Source: Butyricimonas sp. Marseille-P3923
Lineage (GTDB): Bacteria; Bacteroidota; Bacteroidia; Bacteroidales; Marinifilaceae
Length of the DNA: 64,000 nucleotides
NCBI RefSeq assembly: GCF_900184685.1
Contig: NZ_FXXL01000005.1
Coordinates: 521,083 to 585,082 of the forward strand
Direction: 5' to 3'
Shown in pieces: positions 54,838 through 64,000 of the stretch (position 1 is the stretch's first letter; each line of letters starts with the position of its first letter). The notes below the pieces were generated by a model. That model did not search any database, was not told where the DNA came from, and saw nothing but the letters and a program-made list of their open reading frames with translations. The position numbers were made by a program, and so were the translations under genes.

Positions 54838-56184
54838 TTATTCATCCCATTCATTCAAATTCGGATTATTTGTTATTGCCTCTGTTGGGAAAGGAATCGT
54901 ATATTTAGAACTATTAGCGGGTAAAGTTACCATCTCCTGTTCAAAATTTTTATTCCAGTAAACTTTCACGATTTCAGGTCGAGTTGTTCTACGCAAATCA
55001 TACCACCTATGTCCTTCCAATGCCAGTTCTCTTGCTCTTTCATCTGCTATTTCAGCAATTAATTCTTCTTGAGTCATTGCATCAATTACTCCAGCCCGCT
55101 CTGTATAATAACTATCAGTCAAACGATTTCTAATCAATGTTTTCAGATATGCTTTAGCATCAGAAATCTTTCCTGTTATATGAGACGCAGCTTCTGCCGC
55201 AATTAGGTATATTTCCGCACTACGGAAAGTTATTTTCATACTTGCATTATAGCACTTATTCGGACTACTCCCATTACGATAATACAGATTAACACGTAAA
55301 TCCTCACTCTGATCATACTTATCCATGATATTAGATAACATTTCCATATCATCCGTTATCTCCGTATTACCTGTTTGTTCCAAGGCTAAAATAGACTCTT
55401 TAGATGTATATAAATAAGGTGCGGAAAAGCCTTCAACAGTAAAATTTTCCAAAGGACAGGAAGGTAATATCGCCTCAGCTGCAGCCAAAGCCTTATCCCA
55501 TTCTCCCCGATACAAACGTACTCTCGCTTCTAACGCTTTTGCAGACTTCTTTGAAAAACGATAACGAGTCGCAGCTGGTTGCTCCTCAACAGTCATCAAT
55601 TTTTCCCCTTCTTCAATATCCGATAAAATCTGGTCATACACTTTCTCTATTGAAACAGGCTTGAAAGCCTGGTTAATATCAATTGTCAAATAAAGTGGTA
55701 CACCTCTTTCAGAAGAAGCAGTTGCGGCATCATAAGGTTCTGCATACATATTCAATAATTCAAAATGAGCATAAGCACGCAGTAATAAAGCTTCTCCCTT
55801 CAATTGTTCCCTAGTTTCAGAATGATCATCAATTCCAGCATCCATCACATCTTCGATAACGCTATTCGCATAAAATATAACATTATACATTTGAGTCCAA
55901 GGAAAAGTATAAGTTACCGGATCCGGAGATTCATCATTCCATGTTACAATATCAATCCATGCATCGTACGTGATTGCCACCATCCCCGAAGTCACTTCAT
56001 CACTACGCATCGTCAGTAATCTTTTATGCTGTGGGAAACGACCGTAGGCAGTTGTCAACATCGCCCGAAATTCCGACACTTCATCAGGAATTACCTTTCC
56101 GACCGGCTCTACATCCAAGTAATTACAAGATGTAAACATGACGGTTATTACTATTATATAATGTATAAACTTCATAATCTTCAA
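54838..56184 (-). CDS. SusD/RagB family outer-membrane nutrient-binding lipoprotein
   Basis: 448 residues with a lipoprotein signal (FTSC, Cys20) and the TPR-rich SusD fold (AYAHFELLNMYAEPYDA; SAEIYLIAAEAASHITG; ERARELALEGHRWYDLRRT). It forms the lid of the SusC channel and captures substrate at the cell surface. On the short side for SusD (usually 500 or more), similar to RagB-like peptide-binding members. Starts three bases after susC. Confidence 0.93.
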   Translation of the reverse strand: MKIMKFIHYIIVITVMFTSCNYLDVEPVGKVIPDEVSEFRAMLTTAYGRFPQHKRLLTMRSDEVTSGMVAITYDAWIDIVTWNDESPDPVTYTFPWTQMYNVIFYANSVIEDVMDAGIDDHSETREQLKGEALLLRAYAHFELLNMYAEPYDAATASSERGVPLYLTIDINQAFKPVSIEKVYDQILSDIEEGEKLMTVEEQPAATRYRFSKKSAKALEARVRLYRGEWDKALAAAEAILPSCPLENFTVEGFSAPYLYTSKESILALEQTGNTEITDDMEMLSNIMDKYDQSEDLRVNLYYRNGSSPNKCYNASMKITFRSAEIYLIAAEAASHITGKISDAKAYLKTLIRNRLTDSYYTERAGVIDAMTQEELIAEIADERARELALEGHRWYDLRRTTRPEIVKVYWNKNFEQEMVTLPANSSKYTIPFPTEAITNNPNLNEWDE

Positions 56185-56187
56185 ACT

Positions 56188-59100
56188 TTAAAATGTTAAA
56201 TCTAAACCGCAGGAAAATGTTTTTGCTAATGGTTGAGCATAAATACTTCCATAAGTCTCCGGATCAAAATATCCTTTATAAGAAGTTCCTATAACAAAAG
56301 GATTACGAGTTTCCAAACTTACACGCATACTTGCCAATCGCAATTTTTTTGCAATGTCATTAGGCAGAGTGTAACCTAATCTAATACTATTCACCCGGAA
56401 ATAACTCATCTGTTTAAACCAGATATCATAATTCCTGAATGAATTTCCCGGATCCTTCACACTTATCCATTGATGAGCCATATTTAAGCTTCCATCTTCC
56501 AACGTACTACTCAACAACGCCGGATATTTCCCGTTAGGATTAGAAGAAGACCAAACATCAAATATTCTCTTTGAATAATTCTGCCCCGGAGAAGTCTGGG
56601 ATGGATCATAAAATGGAGATTCTTGAACCGTTTGATCTAAAATAAAGCTACCTGATATTGTCAAATCAAAATTTTTATAATAGAAGCGATTAATTAATCC
56701 TCCTGTAAATTTAGGCTCACTCGTTCCAATATAGGTGAATAAATCTCGATATTCCTGATTAGATAAATTACTTGTTAGTGTTGCATCTCCAAATAAATCA
56801 TAATTCAATTCCAAACCATAAAAATCATTGAAAGATACTTTTTGTCCATTTTTCCAAAACATCGGTATGCCATTTTCATCCAATCCTGCAGTCTTCAAAG
56901 CGAAAAGGGCCCCTATTGAATACCCCTCTCTAGAAGGCAAATAAGAATTATCAGGAATCTCTATACGATTGATTTTACTCTTATTATGTGCGATATTAAA
57001 ATCCAATGTCCAACGGAAATCTTTTGTTTTAACATTCACGGTTGACAACGAAAACTCAATACCTTTATTTGTCACTTTTGCCCAGTTCATGGAAGCATAA
57101 TCAAAACCATTCTCTCCTGGTAACGCTCTCGTTCCAATTAAATCTGAACTAACTCTATGGTAAGCATCGACAGAGAAAGTTATTCGATTATTTAATACTC
57201 CCATATCAACTCCCACATTCCAGTTTTTCGTTTTTTCCCAACGCAAATATGGATTCGGGGGTGTAGTTACCCCAATACTTGGTTCACTACCTTCTGGCAA
57301 AACAGAAGTATTTCCCCAGCTTCCAACTACTAACGGGGAAGTATTTTTATCTACATTTCCCTGAATTCCATAAGAAACTCGTAACTTTAAATTAGTCAAC
57401 CAATCTGCATTTTGCAGGAAAGATTCTCGATCTGCATTCCAAGCTGCTGATATTGACCATATCGGAAGATATTTATATTTCCGTTCAACACCAAACATAT
57501 TCGAACCATCATATCGTAAACTTCCAAACATAGTGTAGCGATTATCATAAGTATAAGATGCTGTCATATAATACGACAAAAATCTATCTTCATTAAATGA
57601 CTTGCTATATTGTTTGAAATTAGCATCATTTTGATAATCGGTCCCATCCGGAATGACTAATGTCTCTGTTGTCAAAGAATTAGGGTCATAACCAAATCCT
57701 TTCGTATGAACATTGGTAACCTTACTTCCACGCATCTCCAAGCCGGTCATCACATTCACGGAATGCAACTCACCAAAATATTTAGCAAAATCCCCCTGTA
57801 ATTTCCATTGATATTGAGAAAGATCATTATCCCAATACTGTATAACACCACCATCCGGCAAGAAGTATCTTGTTTCGCTCGGTGACCCATCTGACGGTCT
57901 ATAAGTATATTTAGATTTTTCCTTATACTTCCGAACAAAATAAGAATTCTTGTTTGCGATTTTCTCTGTTTTCGAATTCTCTAATTGCATTGAAAATTGA
58001 GTAAACAATTTTAACCAAGAGGTTACTTTATAATCTACTGTAATCATGGGCTTTATAGATCTATTCTTCAATGAATAACTCGTGTTATCCATTTCCTCTA
58101 TAAAATTAAATTGCATATTACGCCCATCATTATCCAAGATATCCGGATCATATATATAATCTCCATTCTCATCTTTTACATCCAAATACGGATTTACCAT
58201 TCTAGTGTAATTAGAAGGATTGGTAAATGCTTCCGTATCTGTCACATAACTTTTACGCTTACTATCTGTTAAAAATAATGAAACACCAACATTCAGATTT
58301 TCAAGTAAACTAAAATTAGTCTTCATCGTCATATTATAACGTTCAAATCCGGTTCCTCGTGTCGTCCCCTCTTCATTATAATATCCTCCAGAAAAATAAT
58401 AATTCGCCAATTCTCCTCCTCCCGATATGCTCAAATTATATTGTTGATTTAAAGCATTACGATACACTTCATCTTCCCAATCTACACCTGAACTTCTCAA
58501 CTTATTAATTTCATTTTGAGCATCTGTCGAGATTGCATTAAAACCACCATTCTGCAAAACTTCCAACTGACCATATTTATTTAAAATACGAGCAACACCA
58601 CCATACTCACTCCGGTAAGTTAAATTTTTCTGAGCTGCAAGTCCTAATTCAAAATCAACCTTTTCTGAAGCATTCATCAAATTTAGTTTCCCTAAATCAG
58701 GTCGTAACGTATAAAAAACAGAACCAGATGCGTTTATTCGCATTTTACCTTTTTTACCACTTTTAGTTGTTACTACAATAACTCCATTTGCAGCACGAGC
58801 TCCATATATTGCAGTCGCAGCGGCATCTTTCAATATCGTGATATCCTCTATATCCGCCGGATTCACACCTGCAATCGAGGTGTTATACAAATTATCAATA
58901 TTATCCTTATCACTGAAATTAGCAGGGATATCATTCCCTTCCAATATCATTCCATCCAAAACCCACAATGGATCAGTACTTCCAGTCAAAGACACCGTAC
59001 TACGAATACGCATCTTATTCGGGGCTCCGGGGGCTCCGTTTGTCGGAATGGATGTCATACCGGCAACCTGTCCCTCCAATAATTGGTCGATACTGGCAAC

Positions 59101-59538
59101 ACCTATACGTTTTATATCATCCATTTTCACCGTCTGAATCGCGGACGTCGCTTTCCGTTTCTCTATCTGCTGATACCCGGTCACCACCACTTCTTCCAAT
59201 TGCTCCTGATCCGGTTGCAAAAGCACTTTAAACTCCGTTTTCTTGGAGATATCCAGTTTCAAGGGTTTATAGCCGATAAAACTAATTACCACGTAATTTA
59301 CGGCTTTAGGCACTTTCAATTCAAAATTCCCATCGATATCCGTGATTGTTCCTTTAGGCCCTAAATTCTTGGATTCGGGGGCATCCGGATCAATAACCAC
59401 TGTCGCGCCAATCAAAGTCTCGTTCGTAACGGAGTCCATTACCACGCCCTTAATTGTTCGGTAATCTCCCTCGTTTTGAGCGAGCAACCAAAGCGGACAG
59501 AATAACGCCATTAATAATAAAATCTTTCTCATGTTCAT
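56188..59538 (-). CDS. SusC/RagA TonB-dependent outer-membrane transporter
   Basis: 1116 residues. Signal peptide 1-20, a carboxypeptidase-D-like domain (about 25-110, IKGVVMDSVTNETLIGATV), the TonB-box region EEVVVTGYQQIEKR, a plug domain with the DPLWVLDGM and ILKDAAATAIYGARAANGVIVVTTKSGKKG signatures, and a C-terminal 22-strand barrel ending CGLDLTF. It imports oligomeric nutrients using ExbB/ExbD/TonB energy. Neighbouring a metalloprotease rather than glycosidases, so peptide uptake is a fair guess. Confidence 0.95.
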   Translation of the reverse strand: MNMRKILLLMALFCPLWLLAQNEGDYRTIKGVVMDSVTNETLIGATVVIDPDAPESKNLGPKGTITDIDGNFELKVPKAVNYVVISFIGYKPLKLDISKKTEFKVLLQPDQEQLEEVVVTGYQQIEKRKATSAIQTVKMDDIKRIGVASIDQLLEGQVAGMTSIPTNGAPGAPNKMRIRSTVSLTGSTDPLWVLDGMILEGNDIPANFSDKDNIDNLYNTSIAGVNPADIEDITILKDAAATAIYGARAANGVIVVTTKSGKKGKMRINASGSVFYTLRPDLGKLNLMNASEKVDFELGLAAQKNLTYRSEYGGVARILNKYGQLEVLQNGGFNAISTDAQNEINKLRSSGVDWEDEVYRNALNQQYNLSISGGGELANYYFSGGYYNEEGTTRGTGFERYNMTMKTNFSLLENLNVGVSLFLTDSKRKSYVTDTEAFTNPSNYTRMVNPYLDVKDENGDYIYDPDILDNDGRNMQFNFIEEMDNTSYSLKNRSIKPMITVDYKVTSWLKLFTQFSMQLENSKTEKIANKNSYFVRKYKEKSKYTYRPSDGSPSETRYFLPDGGVIQYWDNDLSQYQWKLQGDFAKYFGELHSVNVMTGLEMRGSKVTNVHTKGFGYDPNSLTTETLVIPDGTDYQNDANFKQYSKSFNEDRFLSYYMTASYTYDNRYTMFGSLRYDGSNMFGVERKYKYLPIWSISAAWNADRESFLQNADWLTNLKLRVSYGIQGNVDKNTSPLVVGSWGNTSVLPEGSEPSIGVTTPPNPYLRWEKTKNWNVGVDMGVLNNRITFSVDAYHRVSSDLIGTRALPGENGFDYASMNWAKVTNKGIEFSLSTVNVKTKDFRWTLDFNIAHNKSKINRIEIPDNSYLPSREGYSIGALFALKTAGLDENGIPMFWKNGQKVSFNDFYGLELNYDLFGDATLTSNLSNQEYRDLFTYIGTSEPKFTGGLINRFYYKNFDLTISGSFILDQTVQESPFYDPSQTSPGQNYSKRIFDVWSSSNPNGKYPALLSSTLEDGSLNMAHQWISVKDPGNSFRNYDIWFKQMSYFRVNSIRLGYTLPNDIAKKLRLASMRVSLETRNPFVIGTSYKGYFDPETYGSIYAQPLAKTFSCGLDLTF

Positions 59539-59569
59539 TTGTTTACTTCGTATGTTAAAGGTATAATAA

Positions 59570-62143
59570 TTATCTCATGTTCAAAGCTTCCTTGATACGG
59601 ATGATCAAATCTTCATAATGATTTCTCGTCTCAACGTCGCCCGTGTTTCGCTTACTTTCCGCCAATTTCAAGACTTTCAACAACTCACCTCTCTTCACGG
59701 ATACCGCCTCGGAAACCCGTCCCATAGAAGTGAAATGTAAAACTCTCAATTGAGCGTCTTCTCTAGGTTCTATTTTAAATGCCGCTTCTTTTGACGCGAA
59801 GCAACATGTATTAGAATTATTGTGCAAAGCCTTTTTCGTTGTTTTCTCCACGGCTTTATTGGAGCTTACAATGATGGCATCGATAAAATTCTTCTGTGTC
59901 ATTCTTTCATAAAGGGACAGATTCTTTCCCGCATTAGAACTAGCAAATATAACATTGTGAATATCCGCGAACATCTCCTCAGGCGTGTAACACTTGGTGC
60001 GACCCAACGTGGCCTCAGCATCAAACATACGCATCAGACGTTCATCTTTCAACAAATTATAAAACGTAGCGTACTGCATTTCCCGGGCTACCGTGTAAGG
60101 AGAATACTCTACCCCCATTTGTATCGGGTAACTCTTCTTCCATACATCTGCCCCGAACAACCAATCCGGCACGATAAAGACTTCATCAATCAAGTATTTC
60201 ACGCTCTCCTTCTGTCTTTCCCTCGGAACGGGGACATAACGGTCCTCGGCACTTCCCATCACCGGATTGTTTATATATATTCCTCCCACGTTTGCCGTCA
60301 CGTGTCCGGCATACATCTTCCATTGATTAATCACCGCCATCAACAACCTGCCGGCTTGTGTAAAGCCTTCACCTTCCTCTTCCGTCCATGCCACGATATT
60401 CGGCACGATACGTTTCAAGTTCATAATCCCGTAACGATTCGCTTTCACGACATCATCCCCAAGGTCTTCATCCTGTGACCGCGGATCAATCGGGTCTTTC
60501 GGGTCTTGTTGCTCCCCGTACCAGTACATCGGGTCACCCTCGTGTTCGCGAATCCAACCGTTCAATACAGGCAATTCCTCTTGCGGAGTCTTCGTGTCCA
60601 ACCAACGATAAGCCCAATTAATGGCAAACTTATCATACACCCCGATCTTCGGCGTTATATCCACCACCCCGTCTCCCGGTTGTGCCACGTAATTAAAACG
60701 GGCATAGTCCATGATAGAACTTGCCGTCCCCCCCATCTTGGAAGTAAAACTCGGGGATCTTAGAGAATCCGTGGGGAATGACCATGAAGCACCCATGTTG
60801 TGTTTCAACCCGAAAGTATGCCCTACCTCGTGGGAAGACACGAAACGAATAGCACTTGCCATATGCTCGTCGCTCAATTTATTCCCCCGTGCTCTCGGGT
60901 CTATCGGTCCCGTTTGCACCTGTATCCATGAATGGAGCAACGACATCACGTTATGCCACCATACCACGTCAGCCTCGATAATCTCTCCGGAACGAGGATC
61001 GACCACAGAGGGCCCCATGGCGTTCGCTTGCTCAGACGCCGCGTAGGTAATGACAGAATAACGAACATCATCAATGTCGAAATCTTCATCACCTTCCGGG
61101 ACATCCTTCGCGATAACAGCGTTTTTGAAACCGGCTGCCTCGAATGCGGCCTGCCAATCCAATACTCCTGCTTTAATCTCCTCCCTCCATTGTTTGGGGG
61201 TCGAGGGATCGATATAAAACACGATAGGTTTAACAGGCTCTACCACCTCTCCTCTACTATATTTCTCTACATCTTCCGGTTTCGGTTCCAACCGCCAGCG
61301 GTGAACGAACTCCCGTTTCTCTACTTTTTGCTGAGCATCATTAAAATAAGCATGTTCCGTCGTGAAAAAACCTACACGGTTATCAGCGAAACGCGGCTTC
61401 ATCGGTTTCTCCGGCAATAATACCAGATTAGTCGTCGTCTCCACTGTCAAAGGGACAGCCACGCCACCATCCACCACAGATGTCGTCATCAGCGATTTCA
61501 CCACCACGTTAGACGGGAACACTTTCACACTCAATATCTTTGATAAATCTTTCTTTATAGTTCCCCCTAAAGAAATACTATTATATACATCATTAAAACT
61601 CTTCTCGCTTCCGTCAAAAATCTTGTTTACTTTGATTACCACGGACGTGGAATCTTTCCCGTAAGCCTCTATCGGGAAATACTCGATCACCGACTCCCGG
61701 TAATTCGCCTTTACCGACTCCGCTATCGCGTCACCTTCCGGGGCACTCACTCTGGGATTGTACGTCGTCACCCAAACCTTATTCAATTGCTCGTCTTTAT
61801 AAAAACGTACCAGTTTATCGTCATATTCCATTCCCCTGTTCAACCCCGCATCATTCAACTCGTAAGGCACTCCCGACACTTTATTCACGATCAAAAGATC
61901 ACGTCCCATTAATGAATCGGCGATCTCAAAATAGTAATCATTCTCGACCGTCAGAATCTTGATCATTCCTTCGGCCACCTTTGCCTTTTTTACTAAATCA
62001 CCATAAGTATCCTTCTTGGCGACTTCCGTTTTTTCTTTAGACTCATTCTTCTTTTGTCTTTCACGGGAATATCCCGTCATGGAAAGCAACAATAACGCGA
62101 TGATTACTGTCACACCTAAGATTAATGTCTTTGTTTTTGCCAT
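59570..62143 (-). CDS. Zinc-dependent metalloprotease (DUF5117/DUF5118 family)
   Basis: 857 residues with a signal peptide (about 1-26). The zinc site is HEVGHTFGLKHN (438-449: His438, Glu439, His442, His448), a metzincin-type HExxHxxGxxH. N-terminal DUF5118 and DUF5117 domains precede it (FYKDEQLNKVWVTTYNPRVSAPEGDA), and a C-terminal extension follows. It acts in the periplasm or at the surface on unknown proteins. It lies 31 bases upstream of susC and could supply peptides to it. Confidence 0.93.
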   Translation of the reverse strand: MAKTKTLILGVTVIIALLLLSMTGYSRERQKKNESKEKTEVAKKDTYGDLVKKAKVAEGMIKILTVENDYYFEIADSLMGRDLLIVNKVSGVPYELNDAGLNRGMEYDDKLVRFYKDEQLNKVWVTTYNPRVSAPEGDAIAESVKANYRESVIEYFPIEAYGKDSTSVVIKVNKIFDGSEKSFNDVYNSISLGGTIKKDLSKILSVKVFPSNVVVKSLMTTSVVDGGVAVPLTVETTTNLVLLPEKPMKPRFADNRVGFFTTEHAYFNDAQQKVEKREFVHRWRLEPKPEDVEKYSRGEVVEPVKPIVFYIDPSTPKQWREEIKAGVLDWQAAFEAAGFKNAVIAKDVPEGDEDFDIDDVRYSVITYAASEQANAMGPSVVDPRSGEIIEADVVWWHNVMSLLHSWIQVQTGPIDPRARGNKLSDEHMASAIRFVSSHEVGHTFGLKHNMGASWSFPTDSLRSPSFTSKMGGTASSIMDYARFNYVAQPGDGVVDITPKIGVYDKFAINWAYRWLDTKTPQEELPVLNGWIREHEGDPMYWYGEQQDPKDPIDPRSQDEDLGDDVVKANRYGIMNLKRIVPNIVAWTEEEGEGFTQAGRLLMAVINQWKMYAGHVTANVGGIYINNPVMGSAEDRYVPVPRERQKESVKYLIDEVFIVPDWLFGADVWKKSYPIQMGVEYSPYTVAREMQYATFYNLLKDERLMRMFDAEATLGRTKCYTPEEMFADIHNVIFASSNAGKNLSLYERMTQKNFIDAIIVSSNKAVEKTTKKALHNNSNTCCFASKEAAFKIEPREDAQLRVLHFTSMGRVSEAVSVKRGELLKVLKLAESKRNTGDVETRNHYEDLIIRIKEALNMR

Positions 62144-62267
62144 ACTTTATTTATTCGTTAAATCTGTCTAACTCTTTGATGCTATACAATATTAAGACAG
62201 ATTTCGCTGAATAAAAATAAAAGTGGAGTGAACCCCCGAAAAAACGGAGTGAAGATTCGATTTTTAG

Positions 62268-63800
62268 TTATAAACCATTTTTCAAAAGAGGTAATCGACA
62301 CACGTAATAACCATTTTGACAACCACATACGAATTTTTCCGGGGAATAGAACTCGTAAATGGTACGAATCCGCTCGAAACCTACGCCCATAGAGGCCTCG
62401 CTGGATTCCCCTCTTGGCTGGTAATTGTTTTCCACGATCAACCAATCACCTTCATCGTGTATATTAATATGTAACGGATTCTGAATCGTGACCAGATTAT
62501 GCTTTATCGCATTTTCCACGAGCATTTGTAAACTCATGGAAGGTATTTTTGCCTCCAGAGAAAGGGGCGATACTTGAATCGTCAAATCCAGTTGTTCCCC
62601 GAACCGTATTTTTTGCAGGAAATAATATTGCCGCGTAAAGTCAATCTCTTCCTTTACCGTTGATAAACTCTCGTTTCTCGTTTCCAATAAATAACGATAC
62701 ACCTTGGATAATTTCAACACGAACTCTTTCGCCAAAGTCGAATCCGTTCCGATCAAAACGCTCAACGAGTTCAAAGAATTAAACAAGAAATGAGGGTTAA
62801 TCTGATTCTTCAACTGTTGCAAATGCAATTCCATGGATTCCCGCTCTATTTTACGCCTTAGGCGATACTCCTTCCGCCATTTATGCTGGGCAAAGAAAAG
62901 CAACACGGCAAATATTATAATCGTCATCAAAGCGATCATTAACGTGTATCTATGGAACTCGTCCAAAATCTCTTTATTCCCGTACTGGGGCACGTTCACG
63001 GCAATCACCCATTTCTCTTCCCCTATCGTCAACGGGTAATAAATGCGGAGCACCTGAGAAGATAGAAAGACAGAATGCACCATCATTTCCAACTCGTGCT
63101 TCGTTTTCAACACCTCTCTCAGCGTATCCAATTCTTCCCGTGGAAAAGGAGATGTACCTAACAATCTCTCGTCAGGATGAGAAAGCAATATCCCTTGTTC
63201 ATTCACGATAAACACGTAACTGGAAACTTTTCCGCTCGCCTCGGCAAAGTAAGAATGTAAATCCGTCAACAGAATATCAAAACCGAAAAGAGCCCTCCGG
63301 GATGCCGTCGGTTCTATCGCCTCTATCGTCGACCAGTAAATCTTACCTTCTTCCGTGTACGTCCCGCTATAATGATGCCCTTTCATTGTATCCAACAAGG
63401 TATACATATATTTTAATTCCACTCCCGAGAGTTTCAACCGATGAAACTCATAGCTATTGCGTTCCAATACACGCAAGGAATCTTTTGTACCTCTGAAAAA
63501 CCACGTTCGACTTATTTTCGGATCCAACTGCAACATAGTCTGCATGAGAGAAACTAAATCAACCTCATTATATGACTCCGTTCGCCCAAAAAATTCTCTT
63601 GCCAAACGCTGTAATTCTTCTGTTTTCCGGAATTCATAAGCCACGGACTCCGCCCGATAACGGGATGCTTCCCGAACGTTCGCGTTATTCATATCATTAC
63701 CGACATCACTGATCTTCTTACCGATCAAGTATATCGCTACCATAAATAACGCTAACAGGATTAAACCTATCGATATTATATTCGTCCGTATTCTCATCAC
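62268..63800 (-). CDS. LytS-type sensor histidine kinase with Cache-like sensor
   Basis: 510 residues. Helix 11-28, an extracytoplasmic sensor of about 250 residues (SSYVFIVNEQGILLSHPDERLLG is typical of Cache domains), helix 285-305, then the His_kinase domain with His337 in NQINPHFLFNSLNSL and the N-box MLVENAIKHN. It would pass phosphate to a LytTR regulator, most likely the one at 53919-54653. Confidence 0.9.
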   Translation of the reverse strand: MMRIRTNIISIGLILLALFMVAIYLIGKKISDVGNDMNNANVREASRYRAESVAYEFRKTEELQRLAREFFGRTESYNEVDLVSLMQTMLQLDPKISRTWFFRGTKDSLRVLERNSYEFHRLKLSGVELKYMYTLLDTMKGHHYSGTYTEEGKIYWSTIEAIEPTASRRALFGFDILLTDLHSYFAEASGKVSSYVFIVNEQGILLSHPDERLLGTSPFPREELDTLREVLKTKHELEMMVHSVFLSSQVLRIYYPLTIGEEKWVIAVNVPQYGNKEILDEFHRYTLMIALMTIIIFAVLLFFAQHKWRKEYRLRRKIERESMELHLQQLKNQINPHFLFNSLNSLSVLIGTDSTLAKEFVLKLSKVYRYLLETRNESLSTVKEEIDFTRQYYFLQKIRFGEQLDLTIQVSPLSLEAKIPSMSLQMLVENAIKHNLVTIQNPLHINIHDEGDWLIVENNYQPRGESSEASMGVGFERIRTIYEFYSPEKFVCGCQNGYYVCRLPLLKNGL

Positions 63801-63842
63801 GACAAAGATAGATAAACAATTGAAATACTATCCCTAGCACCA

Positions 63843-63876
63843 TAAAAAAAGAGCGACTCTTTTCAGAATCGCTCTT
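63843..63876 (-). terminator. Terminator of the rRNA operon
   Basis: On the minus strand GAGCGA and TCGCTC form the stem of a hairpin extended by flanking A-T pairs, followed by seven T. It lies just downstream of the 5S rRNA gene. Confidence 0.8.
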
Positions 63877-63885
63877 CTCTAAATC

Positions 63886-63991
63886 TGGCATCGACCTACT
63901 CTCCCACCTCTCGGCAGTACCATCGGCGCTAACGGGCTTAACTTCTCTGTTCGGGATGGGAAGAGGTGGATCACCGTCGCTATAGACACCG
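63886..63991 (-). rRNA. rrf: 5S ribosomal RNA
   Basis: The minus strand has CCCATCCCGAACAGAGAAG, TTAAGCCCGTTAGCGCCGAT, GGTACTGCCGAGAGGTGGGA and GAGTAGGTCGATGCC, the universally conserved loop B/C and D/E segments of 5S rRNA. The ends GGTGTC and GATGCC pair as helix I. It is the distal gene of an rRNA operon whose 23S part must lie to the right of the window. Confidence 0.95.
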
Positions 63992-64000
63992 TTTAATAAA

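Noticed and set aside
62182..62267. Extension of coding sequence downstream of the sensor kinase
   Set aside because: The frame is out of register with the kinase and has no family resemblance.

Overview
The window looks like chromosomal DNA of a gut-type member of the Bacteroidota, probably order Bacteroidales. Supporting signs are a SusC/SusD pair, a Bacteroidota-type ECF sigma factor, a UpxY-type antiterminator heading a capsule locus, a V-type ATPase operon with a DUF2764 gene, RteC and DUF6266 relics, and -7 boxes of the TAnnTTTG type. Gene content is reminiscent of the Odoribacter/Butyricimonas group, but that placement is a guess from memory. Almost everything up to 45 kb reads on the minus strand.

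Region by region. 0.6-3.6 kb: an ECF sigma factor with no anti-sigma partner in view, a rhomboid protease and two L,D-transpeptidase-like genes. 3.7-11.8 kb: a V-type ATPase operon read E, DUF2764, A, B, D, I, K; the rotor protein carries the residues expected for Na+ binding. A four-helix-bundle gene framed by an inverted repeat sits exactly between B and D. 11.9-13.6 kb: a 226-bp palindromic element with a probable 10-bp target duplication, a small membrane protein gene, a DUF6266 relic and a frameshifted RteC gene. 13.7-44.9 kb: one very large capsule locus, read right to left from upxY at 44.9 kb to the tyrosine kinase/phosphatase pair at 14 kb. 45-48 kb: a LysR regulator, a decayed MFS exporter and a YeiH-type transporter. 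48.3-53.9 kb (plus strand): a NEW3 protein with an ABC-2 exporter, ExbB/ExbD, a DUF4136 lipoprotein and a beta-barrel protein. 53.9-63.8 kb (minus): a LytTR regulator, SusD, SusC, a large zinc metalloprotease and a LytS-type sensor kinase. The right edge holds a 5S rRNA gene, the tail of an rRNA operon.

The capsule locus is a Wzy-type system: RmlA, two FdtA-like cupins and an FdtB-like aminotransferase imply a dTDP-3-amino-3,6-dideoxyhexose; Wzx, Wzy, glycosyltransferases, a PglC-type initiating transferase, Wza, Wzc and CpsB assemble and export the polymer. Embedded in it is a nearly self-contained short-chain acyl assembly line (two KAS III enzymes, three ACPs, a malonyltransferase, three SDRs, an acyl-activating enzyme and several acyltransferases). 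I infer it makes an unusual acyl group for an amino sugar.

Between the PglC gene and the export genes lies an accessory island (19.4-22.6 kb) with a MntA-HepT toxin-antitoxin pair and a tight three-gene operon (Cas2/SinR-like small protein, DUF3696-type AAA ATPase, uncharacterised 295-aa protein). I do not recognise that operon as a named system; it is the best candidate in the window for an undescribed defence module. An 18-bp duplication of pglC sequence marks the junction.
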